From Acidobacteriota bacterium (lineage in GTDB: Bacteria > Acidobacteriota > Thermoanaerobaculia > Multivoradales > JAGPDF01), in assembly GCA_014584695.1 (NCBI GenBank), contig JACTMI010000024.1:1-64000 (forward strand): a stretch of DNA of 64,000 bases, written 5' to 3'. Made by a program: the position numbers and the translations under genes. The first letter of the stretch is position 1, and every line of letters starts with the position of its first letter. The notes below the pieces were generated by a model. It made no database searches. It saw only the letters and a list, made by a program, of their open reading frames with translations, and was not told the origin of the DNA. This document shows, in pieces, positions 53,127 through 60,423 of the stretch.

Positions 53127-54166
53127 GGGCACCTCTCGGCCCCCTCGATCCGGGCGCCGCGGCCGCCGCGGAGCGGCTGGCGGCGACCGACCTGCCGAAG
53201 GAGCGCCAGCTCGAGCTCTTTCGCCTGCTGCAGCTCAATCGCCGCCTGGAAGAGCGGCTGACCAACCTCTACCGCCAGGGCAAGGTGGTGGGCGGGCTCT
53301 ACGGCTCGCGCGGCCAGGAGGCGATCTCGATCGGCTCGGCCTTCGCCCTCGAGCCGGGCGACGTCGTCGCGCCGCTGATCCGCAACCTGGGCTCGATGCT
53401 GGTGCGCGGCGTGACGCCGTTCGAGGTGCTGACCCAGTACATGGCGCGCGGCACCAGCCCGACCGGCGGCAAGGACTGCAACCTCCACTTCGGCGACCTG
53501 TCGCGCGGCCTGGTGTCGCCGATCTCGATGCTCGGCGCGCTGATTCCGGTGATGGCGGGGGTGGCGCTCGCCTCGAAGCTCGAGCGGCGCGGTTTCGTGG
53601 CCCTGACCTACATCGGCGACGGCGGCACCTCGACCGGCGACTTCCACGAGGGGATGAACCTCGCCGCCGTGCTCGAGGTGCCGCTGGTGGTGATCGCCGA
53701 GCACAACGGCTATGCCTACTCGACGCCCACCGGGCGGCAGATGAAGATCCGGGATCTCGCCCAGCGGGCCGCCGCCTACGGCATCCCGGCGCGGATCGTC
53801 GACGGCAACGACGTGCTGGCCGTCCACGAGGCGACCCGGCGCGCGGCCGCGGCGGCGCGCGCCGGCGCCGGGCCCCAGATGCTCGAAGTCAAGACCTTCC
53901 GCATGAAGGGGCACGCCGAGCACGACGACGCTTCCTACGTGCCGCCGGAGCTGTTCGACGAATGGCGGGCAAGAGACCCGATCCTGCGCTTCGAGCGCCA
54001 CCTGCTCGCCGCCGGCACCGCGACGCGCGCGGAGCTCGACGATCTCGCGGCGCGCGTCGACGCCGACCTCGACGCCGACCTCGAAGCGGCGCTGGCGGCG
54101 CCGATGCCGCCGCCGGAGCGCGCGCTCGAAGGGGTCTACGAGCCGTGGCCGGGGAGCGGCGCTTGA
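53123..54166 (+). CDS. 2-oxo acid dehydrogenase E1 component, alpha subunit
   Basis: 347 residues. Thiamine-diphosphate half of E1: the TPP motif GDGGTSTGDFHEGMNLAAVLEVPLVVIAEHN is intact, preceded by GSRGQEAISIGSA. Could be pyruvate or branched-chain specific; no E2/E3 genes are near to decide. ATG at 53123 overlaps the MBL stop (ATGA) and its own stop overlaps the beta-subunit start (TTGA). Confidence 0.93.
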   Translation: MRAPLGPLDPGAAAAAERLAATDLPKERQLELFRLLQLNRRLEERLTNLYRQGKVVGGLYGSRGQEAISIGSAFALEPGDVVAPLIRNLGSMLVRGVTPFEVLTQYMARGTSPTGGKDCNLHFGDLSRGLVSPISMLGALIPVMAGVALASKLERRGFVALTYIGDGGTSTGDFHEGMNLAAVLEVPLVVIAEHNGYAYSTPTGRQMKIRDLAQRAAAYGIPARIVDGNDVLAVHEATRRAAAAARAGAGPQMLEVKTFRMKGHAEHDDASYVPPELFDEWRARDPILRFERHLLAAGTATRAELDDLAARVDADLDADLEAALAAPMPPPERALEGVYEPWPGSGA

Positions 54167-55143
54167 CCGGCGAGACGGTGACCTATCTCGAGGCGATCCG
54201 GCGCGCCCTCGGCGACGCGATGGCGGAGGACTCCCGCGTCTTCCTGATCGGCGAGGACATCGGCCGCTACGGCGGCGCCTTCAAGGTCACCGAAGGGCTG
54301 CTCGACCGTTTCGGCCCCGAGCGCGTCATCGACACGCCGATCGCCGAGTCGGGTTTCGTCGGCGCCGCGATCGGCGCCGCGATGATGGGACTGCGGCCGG
54401 TGGTCGAGTTCCAGTTCATCGACTTCATCGCCAACGCCTTCGACATGATCGTCAACTTCGCCGGCACCAACCGCTACCGGTGGGGGCAGAAGGTGCCGGT
54501 GCTGATGCGCGGACCTTCGGGGGGGGGCGTCCACGGCTCGGCCTTCCACAGCGGCAATCCCGAGGGGTACTTCCACCGCGCGCCCGGGCTCAAGATCGTC
54601 TATCCGGCCACCGTCGACGATGCCTACGGCTTGCTGCGCGAGGGCCTGCTCGATCCGAATCCGGTGCTCTTCTTCGAGCACAAGTACCTCTACCGCCGCG
54701 TCAAGGGCGAGCTGCCGGGCAGCGGCCATCGGGTGCCGATCGGCAAGGCGCGGCTCGCGCGCCCGGGGCGGGACCTGTCGGTCATCACCTACGCGGCGAT
54801 GCTCCATGTCGCGCTCGAAGTGGCCGAGAAGCTGGCCGCCGAAGGCATCGAGATCGAGGTGCTGGATCTGCGGACGCTCAAGCCGCTCGACGACGAGGCG
54901 ATCGTCGCGACGGCCGAGAAGACCGGCCGGGTGATCGTGATGAACGAGGAACCGCTGACCGGCTCGCTCGCCGGCGAGGTCGCCGCGCGCGTCGCCGAGC
55001 GGGCCTTCTGGAGCCTCGACGCGCCGGTTACCCGCCTGTGCTGCCTCGACACGCCGGTGCCCTACAGCCCGCCGCTCGAGGCCCGCTACCTGCCCGACGC
55101 CGCCAAGCTGGAAGCCAAGGTCCGCGAGCTGCTCGCGGTCTGA
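54163..55143 (+). CDS. 2-oxo acid dehydrogenase E1 component, beta subunit
   Basis: 326 residues: TYLEAIRRALGDAM start, FLIGEDIGRYGGAFKVTEGL, DTPIAESGFVGAAIGAAMMGLRPVVEFQFIDF, and the C-terminal KTGRVIVMNEEPLTGSLAGEV typical of E1-beta. The start is TTG at 54163, inside the alpha-subunit stop (TTGA) with GGGGAG 6 nt upstream; GTG at 54178 is an alternative. A run of nine G (54519-54527) falls inside a Gly-rich loop. Forms an alpha2beta2 E1 with the upstream gene. 6 nt before the convergent kinase gene. Confidence 0.94.
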   Translation: MTGETVTYLEAIRRALGDAMAEDSRVFLIGEDIGRYGGAFKVTEGLLDRFGPERVIDTPIAESGFVGAAIGAAMMGLRPVVEFQFIDFIANAFDMIVNFAGTNRYRWGQKVPVLMRGPSGGGVHGSAFHSGNPEGYFHRAPGLKIVYPATVDDAYGLLREGLLDPNPVLFFEHKYLYRRVKGELPGSGHRVPIGKARLARPGRDLSVITYAAMLHVALEVAEKLAAEGIEIEVLDLRTLKPLDDEAIVATAEKTGRVIVMNEEPLTGSLAGEVAARVAERAFWSLDAPVTRLCCLDTPVPYSPPLEARYLPDAAKLEAKVRELLAV

Positions 55144-55149
55144 ATCCCG

Positions 55150-58100
55150 TCAGCGCCGGGGGAGGCGCACGGGTGGGCGGGGCGGCAGGCGGCCGCCGCC
55201 GGCGGCGGCCGCGGCCTCGAGCGCGGCGAGTCGGGCCGCGAAGGCCTCCGCTTCCGCCGTCTGGCCGAGCGCGCGGGCGAGGGCCTCGGCGGCCACCAGC
55301 GTCGTCTGCATCAGCGGGGAGTCGTCGGGGAAAGCACGCTTCTGGATCGCCAGCGCGCGCTCGAGGTGCCGGCCCGCGAGATCGAAGCGCGCGGCGTGCA
55401 GCTCGAGCAGCGCCAGATTCGCGAGCGTGACCGCGACAAGGGGGTGATCGGGGCCGAGCGCCGCCTCCCGCACCCGCAGGGCGCGGGCCCAGAGCTCGCC
55501 CGCCTGGTCCACCTTGCCCGCGAACCAGAGGCAGGTGCCGAGGTTGTTGAGCGACAGGCCGGTCAGCGGGTGGCTTTCGCCGAGCGCCGCCAAGCGGACG
55601 GCGAGCGCGGCGTGGAACATCGCTTCCGCTTCGGCCAGGCGCCCCTGGTCCTGGTGCACGCTGGCGAGGTTGTTGTAGAGCGTGCCGAGCTCGGGGTGCT
55701 GGTCCCCCAGGTGCCGGCGCTTGATCTCGATCGCGCGCTCGTAGAGCCGCGCCGCCTCGTCCGACTCGCCGAGCTCGCGCAGCTGCGCCGCCAGGTTGTT
55801 GAGGTCGGAGGCGACCTCGTTCGAATCGGGCCCGAAAGCGCGCTCGCGGATCGCCACCACGCGGCGCAGCAGGTCGGCCGCGGGCCGGAACTCGCCCTTC
55901 TGGAAGTGGACGAAACCGAGCGTGGTCAAGCTCTGGGCGACCTGCGGCGAGTCGGGGCCGGACAGGCGTTCGCGAATCGCCAGGCCCTCGCCGATCGCCT
56001 CGCGCGCGTCGTCCCAGCGCGCCTGCTCGACGAACACGTAGCCCAGGTCGTCGAGGAGCTTCGCGACCTGCGAGTCGTCCTCTCGGAGCTGGGCCCGCCG
56101 CAGCGCCAGCGCTTCGCGGTAGCGCGCTTCGGCCTCGCGCCAGTCACCGGTCTTCTCGGCCAGCCAGCCCAGGTCGTGGACGCTGTTGGCGGTTTCGAGG
56201 TGGCCGGGGCCGAGGTGCTCGCGCCGCAGCTCGAAGGCGCCGTGGAGCAGCTTGCCGGCCGGCTCGGCGAGGCCGAGCTGGAGATAGACGGTGCCGATCG
56301 CGTCCATCATCTTGGCGCGCACGACCGGTTGGTCGGCGAGCTCCTGCTCGATCTTCTCGGCGCCGCGGTCCAGGATCTCGCGCGCGGTGACCGCGTTGCC
56401 CTTCGCTTCCGAGGGATCGGAGACCTCGAACAGCCCGATCAGGAACTCGGTCACTTGCTGCGCGGCGCTCGCCTCGCGGTTGGCGCGCTCGGCCTCGGCG
56501 GCGATGCGGCGCGCCTGGAACGCCATGGCGACGCCGAACAGCGTCACCGCGAGGCCGGCGCCGATCGCCACCTTGCGGCGTCGGCGCGCCCGCTCGAGCG
56601 CCCGCCGGTCGGCTTCCGCGCGCTCGGCGGCGGCCAGCTCGAGGGCGCGCTCGGCGCGCCGTTGCTCGAGCGAGCGCAGCCGGCGCGCGACGTCGAGAGC
56701 GCTCGCCACCCGGCGCTCGGGGCGGCCGTCGACGAACGCCGAGAGATCCTCGCGCAGCAACTCGTCGGCGACGTCGCGCTCCCAGCCGGGCGCCAGCGCC
56801 TTGCCGAAATTGCCGACCACGAGCTGGTAGATCAGCACTCCGAGCGAGAAGATGTCGGCCTGGGTTGTCGACGGGCGCCCCTCGAGCACCTCTGGCGCCA
56901 TGTAGATGCGGGTGCCGGACAGCTGGCTGCCGAGCGTCTGCGGCCGCTCGAGCTCGGTCATGCCGAGCACGGTGATGCCGAGGTCGGCGAGGCGCGAGCC
57001 ATCCGTGATCATGCCGATGCCGAAGTCGGTGACCCGCGCGCGGGGCTCGCCCGCCGGTCCGGCGGTGACCAGGATGTTGGCGGGCTTGATGTCCTTGTGC
57101 AGCACCCCGACCGAGTGCGCGGCCGCCACCGCATCGGCGACCTGGGCGGCGACCTCCAGCCGCACCGCCAGCGGCACCGCGTCGAAGCCGCCGGAGGCCT
57201 CGATCCACTCGAGCAGGTTGCCGCCCTCGGTGTACTCGAACTCCAGGAAGTAGGGGGGCTCGTCGAAGTTCCAGTCCAGGATGCGCGCGATGTCGGGGCG
57301 ATTGCCGAGCGTCTCGCGCAGCAGGCGGCAGACCGTGACCTCGCGCTGCAGCGCGCGCACCCGTTCGAGCTCGAAGCAGAACTTGAACACCCGCCGGTCG
57401 TGGGTCTTCTGGTGCCGTGCCAGCCAGACTTCGCCGAAGCCCCCCTCTCCCAACTTGCGCTCGAACGCCCAGTTCGGCCGCTGCGGGACCGCCTGTCCGG
57501 GCGCCGGACGCCAGCCCAGGACCGTCTCGTCGCCGCCCAGCCGGCGGGCCTTGTCCGAGGGGGTGGGCGGCACCAGCGGCGCCCAACCCTCGACGCCCAC
57601 CTCGAAGACCTCCACCGGCTCGTCGAGGCCCTTGAACAGGTAGCTGCCGTGAGCCAGCCACTTCAGGTTCTCGCCGAAGCCCGTCCAACCGGCGGTGGCC
57701 CGGCGCGCGAGGTCGAAAGCGCCGCGGGAGAGCAGGGTCTGGCCGCCGCGCGCGAGCGACATCAGGCGCGCCGCGACCGGCTTGGCCAGCCCCTCGACCT
57801 CGACCGGTTTCGCCCCCTGGGCGATCTCCGCGGGCGGGTTCTCGCGCAGGAAGACTTCGCCGACGTGGATGCCGGCGCGCGCCTCGAGCTTCACGCCGGT
57901 CTCCTGGTCGAGCTTGCCGAGCGCTTCGTGGTAGGCGAGCGCGTAGGCGACCGCGTGGATCGGGCGCTCGAACAGCAACAGGAAGCCGTCGGTCTTGTCG
58001 ATCTCGCGGCCCTCGAAGCGATCGAGCAGCGCGCGCGCCAGCCGGTCGTGGCGGGCAAAGAGCTCGGCCGCCCGCTGATCTCCCAGCTTCTCGACCCAGC

Positions 58101-58182
58101 GGGTGGAGTCGACGAGATCGGTGAGCAGCAGCGTCTTGAGCGACGCCGTGCCGGACGTCGAGCTCGTGGGGCCGGTGCTCAT
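55150..58182 (-). CDS. Fusion: class III nucleotide-cyclase domain + Ser/Thr protein kinase + TPR repeats
   Basis: 1010 residues. Residues 12-195 are a class III nucleotidyl-cyclase homology domain (TDLVDST with Asp22, DKTDGFLLLF with Asp65, GIHVGEV), followed by a protein kinase domain (about 240-500) with Gly loop LGEGGFGEVWLARH, Lys267, catalytic HKDIKPANI (Asp364) and DFG (386-388), MAPE at 428-431. A membrane helix (537-556) leads to at least eight TPR-like repeats of about 42 residues (to about 985). Kinase residues are complete, so it should be active. The cyclase may be catalytic or a sensor. ATG at 58182 overlaps the upstream stop (ATGA). Confidence 0.9.
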   Translation of the reverse strand: MSTGPTSSTSGTASLKTLLLTDLVDSTRWVEKLGDQRAAELFARHDRLARALLDRFEGREIDKTDGFLLLFERPIHAVAYALAYHEALGKLDQETGVKLEARAGIHVGEVFLRENPPAEIAQGAKPVEVEGLAKPVAARLMSLARGGQTLLSRGAFDLARRATAGWTGFGENLKWLAHGSYLFKGLDEPVEVFEVGVEGWAPLVPPTPSDKARRLGGDETVLGWRPAPGQAVPQRPNWAFERKLGEGGFGEVWLARHQKTHDRRVFKFCFELERVRALQREVTVCRLLRETLGNRPDIARILDWNFDEPPYFLEFEYTEGGNLLEWIEASGGFDAVPLAVRLEVAAQVADAVAAAHSVGVLHKDIKPANILVTAGPAGEPRARVTDFGIGMITDGSRLADLGITVLGMTELERPQTLGSQLSGTRIYMAPEVLEGRPSTTQADIFSLGVLIYQLVVGNFGKALAPGWERDVADELLREDLSAFVDGRPERRVASALDVARRLRSLEQRRAERALELAAAERAEADRRALERARRRRKVAIGAGLAVTLFGVAMAFQARRIAAEAERANREASAAQQVTEFLIGLFEVSDPSEAKGNAVTAREILDRGAEKIEQELADQPVVRAKMMDAIGTVYLQLGLAEPAGKLLHGAFELRREHLGPGHLETANSVHDLGWLAEKTGDWREAEARYREALALRRAQLREDDSQVAKLLDDLGYVFVEQARWDDAREAIGEGLAIRERLSGPDSPQVAQSLTTLGFVHFQKGEFRPAADLLRRVVAIRERAFGPDSNEVASDLNNLAAQLRELGESDEAARLYERAIEIKRRHLGDQHPELGTLYNNLASVHQDQGRLAEAEAMFHAALAVRLAALGESHPLTGLSLNNLGTCLWFAGKVDQAGELWARALRVREAALGPDHPLVAVTLANLALLELHAARFDLAGRHLERALAIQKRAFPDDSPLMQTTLVAAEALARALGQTAEAEAFAARLAALEAAAAAGGGRLPPRPPVRLPRR

Positions 58183-60092
58183 CCGGCCGCGATTCCGAGA
58201 TCGACCAGCGTCTCGTCCCAGGCGAGGCGGGCCCGTCCAGCCTTCTTGGCCAGGTAGAGGCCCCGGTCGGCGCGCTCGAACAGCCCTCGCCAGTCTTCGC
58301 CGGCGCGCAGCAGGCCGCCACCGAGGCTGGTGGTGACGCGCAGGTTCTGCGGCGCGCCGGCCAGCTCGAAGCTGGCGAGCGCCGGCGCCAGAGTCTCGGC
58401 GCGGCGGGCGGCCGAGGAGCCGTCGATGTCGGTCCAGAGCACGGCGAACTCGTCGCCGCCGATCCGGCAGGGCAGGTCGGTCCAGCGCACCGAGCCGCGC
58501 AGCAACTGCGCCACCCGGCGCAGCACCAGGTCGCCGACCATGTGCCCGAGCGTGTCGTTGACCAGCTTGAAGCGGTCGACGTCGACCAGCAGCAGCGCCA
58601 GCGACAGGCCGCCATCGCGCGCGCGCTCGACCGAGCGCAGGATCTGCTCCTCGAAGCAGCGGCGGTTGAAGATCCCGGTGAGCTCGTCGGTCAGCGAGCG
58701 CGCCTCGATCGTGGTCAGCTCCTCGCGGGTCCGCTGCAGGAAATCGAGCGCGCGCTCGAGGTCGCGCGCCCGGCGCCGCAGGTCGCCGACCAGTCGCTGC
58801 TCGGAGGCGACCAGATAGGCGCAGGTCCGCTCCAGCATGCCGGCCAGGACGTCGGGGCGCTGGGCACGCAGCCGCGAGTAGGCCTCCTGGTCGACCACGA
58901 TCAACCGGAGGTCGGAGGCGGCCAGGGCGGTGGCGGTGCGGCGGTGGCTGGCGGTGAGCAAGGCGAGCTCGCCGAACGGGTCGCCGGGGCCGAGGCGCTT
59001 GGCGGGGCGACCGTGCTCGAAGCGGAGCTCGACCTCGCCCGCCTCGACCACGAACAGCCGGTCGCCCGGCTCGGCACGACGGAAGATGGTCTCGCCGGCG
59101 GGGTAGGTCCGCACCTGGCAGTAAGGGACGATCGCGGCGACCTCGGCGGGGGCGAGGCGGGCGGGGGTGGCGTCGAGGTCGAGCTCGGCGAGCACGACGC
59201 CCGTCTCTTCCCCTGCCGCGAGCTCGAGCGGCTCGAATGGCACGGCCGCGCCGGCTCGTGCGCTGCGCTCCTCGACGCTCTCCGAACGCTCCAGACAGAA
59301 GCGCTGGATCGTCGCCCGGACGGCGGGCTGCCGGCCGGCGATCGCGACCACGGCCGAGCGGTCGAGCTCGAGCAGCTCGCACTCGGTGGCGGCGATTACG
59401 GTCGCGCTGCGCGGGCCGCCGGTCAGCAGGGAGATCTCACCGAAGAAGTCCCCCGAGGCCAGGCCCCGGACTTCGCGCAGCCGGCGGTCGAGCCCCTGGA
59501 CGTAGACCCGGGCCTCGCCGCTCGCGAGCACGAAGAGGCTGCCTCCCGGCTCGCCCTCGGCGACGATGACCTGTCCGGCGGCGTAGGTCGCGTGGTGGAG
59601 GCCACGGATGACCTCCACCAGCTCGGCGCGCGAGAGCTCGGAGAAGAGCGGCGAGCGGGAGACCTCCTCCGGCACCGGCTGGGTGGGGAGGACCAAGCCC
59701 CCCGGCACCGCGGGCACGGCGCGCTGCGCCTGTTCGTCCCGCTCGCGGATGAGGTCGGCGAGCGCCTGCTCGACCTCGCGGGCGTCGGGACGGATCCGCT
59801 GCAGTCGCTTGAGGACGGCGATCGCCTTGGCGGTGAAACCGGCGGCGGCGAGCTCGCGGCCGACCGCTTCGAGCAGCGTCGCCGCCTCGGCGCTCTTGCC
59901 GCCGAGCGACAGGACGTCGGCCAGGCGCAGGCGCAGGCTGGGCTCTTCGGGCCGCTCGGCGACCGCGGCCCGCAGCAGTTCGGCCGCCCGGTCATAGCGA
60001 CGCCGGGCGACCAGGGCGTCGACCTCCCGCAGCGAATCGGTGGCACCGAGCAACCTGAGGACCTCTCGCACCTTCCCGTCGACCGCGGCCAC
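58179..60092 (-). CDS. Diguanylate cyclase with TPR-like N-terminus and two cyclic-nucleotide-binding domains
   Basis: 637 residues. Helical TPR-like region (1 to about 120), two cNMP-binding domains (about 148-265 and 315-430) with phosphate-binding cassettes FGEISLLTGGPRSAT (217-231) and FGELALLTASHRRTAT (373-388), a coiled linker, then a GGDEF domain with an exact GGDEF at 545-549 and an RWTD inhibitory-site motif (RxxD, 536-539) five residues before it. Predicted to make c-di-GMP under feedback control and to respond to cAMP or cGMP. Starts at GTG 60092. Overlaps the downstream cyclase-kinase gene by ATGA. Confidence 0.9.
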   Translation of the reverse strand: MAAVDGKVREVLRLLGATDSLREVDALVARRRYDRAAELLRAAVAERPEEPSLRLRLADVLSLGGKSAEAATLLEAVGRELAAAGFTAKAIAVLKRLQRIRPDAREVEQALADLIRERDEQAQRAVPAVPGGLVLPTQPVPEEVSRSPLFSELSRAELVEVIRGLHHATYAAGQVIVAEGEPGGSLFVLASGEARVYVQGLDRRLREVRGLASGDFFGEISLLTGGPRSATVIAATECELLELDRSAVVAIAGRQPAVRATIQRFCLERSESVEERSARAGAAVPFEPLELAAGEETGVVLAELDLDATPARLAPAEVAAIVPYCQVRTYPAGETIFRRAEPGDRLFVVEAGEVELRFEHGRPAKRLGPGDPFGELALLTASHRRTATALAASDLRLIVVDQEAYSRLRAQRPDVLAGMLERTCAYLVASEQRLVGDLRRRARDLERALDFLQRTREELTTIEARSLTDELTGIFNRRCFEEQILRSVERARDGGLSLALLLVDVDRFKLVNDTLGHMVGDLVLRRVAQLLRGSVRWTDLPCRIGGDEFAVLWTDIDGSSAARRAETLAPALASFELAGAPQNLRVTTSLGGGLLRAGEDWRGLFERADRGLYLAKKAGRARLAWDETLVDLGIAAG

Positions 60093-60121
60093 CCCCGGGC
60101 CGCCGCCGGCGAATCGGCCGC

Positions 60122-60150
60122 ATTATTCACCACCGGCCGGAGAGGTCCAA
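60122..60150 (-). promoter_or_regulatory. Candidate promoter of the signalling operon
   Basis: AATAAT (60127-60122, minus strand; 5/6) with TTGGAC (60150-60145) 17 nt upstream (weak -35). It lies in the 144-bp gap that also contains the his promoter on the other strand. Confidence 0.35.
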
Positions 60151-60198
60151 GCGGAGCGCTCCAGCGCCGCCGGGAGGAGGGCAGGGTGCGAGCTTCGC

Positions 60199-60227
60199 TT
60201 GACAGGCAGGGGCGGCATTGCTCTAAT
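60199..60227 (+). promoter_or_regulatory. Strong promoter of the aro-his operon
   Basis: TTGACA (60199-60204), a perfect -35, 17-nt spacer, TCTAAT (60222-60227), a 5/6 -10. Transcription should begin near 60234-60237, at or next to the ATG of the leader ORF. Best promoter match in the window. Confidence 0.78.
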
Positions 60228-60236
60228 GCGCGGCGC

Positions 60237-60323
60237 ATGAGCCGCCCGAACGACGCCCGCCGCACGCTTCGCGCAAGCGCCCCGCGCTGGCGTCGCTCCG
60301 GCCATCACCACGTGGTGAGCTGA
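60237..60323 (+). CDS. His-rich leader peptide
   Basis: 28-residue ORF, Arg-rich, ending in GHHHVVS: three His codons (60303-60311), two Val, Ser and stop at 60321-60323. Leader ORFs with runs of the pathway amino acid precede attenuation-controlled operons, and hisZ, hisG and hisD follow 1.5 kb downstream. It has no Shine-Dalgarno, but its ATG lies 9 nt after the -10, so it may be translated as a leaderless message. The His/Val codons also form a 12-nt palindrome, CACCAC/GTGGTG (60306-60317). Not a protein with a function of its own, by inference. Confidence 0.65.
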   Translation: MSRPNDARRTLRASAPRWRRSGHHHVVS

Positions 60324-60415
60324 CGGCCGGGGCTTTCCGTCCCGGCCGAACGGCCCGGGGCGAGGACATCCGAAATCGTTCGTTTCGCGAACCTCCTTCC
60401 GGCGCCGGAAGGAGG
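60324..60415 (+). promoter_or_regulatory. Candidate histidine attenuator / Shine-Dalgarno switch
   Basis: Segments: 1 = CGGCCGGG (60324-60331), 2 = CCCGGCCG (60341-60348), 3 = CGGCCCGGGG plus CGAGG (60351-60365), 4 = CCTCCTTCCGGC (60392-60403), 5 = GCCGGAAGGAGG (60404-60415). 1:2 pair perfectly; 2:3 pair with a one-base bulge (a 2-nt loop, so its innermost pairs would open); 3:4 pair over 11 positions with one mismatch and two G-U; 4:5 is a perfect 12-bp palindrome followed by TTTT. Segment 5 contains the Shine-Dalgarno of aroDE, 8 nt before its TTG, so 4:5 could block translation and perhaps act as a weak terminator. Pairings were found by eye. Confidence 0.6.
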
Positions 60416-60423
60416 TTTTGCTC

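Noticed and set aside
60392-60419. Ordinary Rho-independent terminator of the upstream gene
   Set aside because: The upstream signalling genes run the other way. Only four T follow the stem, and the 3' arm carries a well-spaced Shine-Dalgarno for aroDE, so a regulatory role is more likely, though termination is not excluded.
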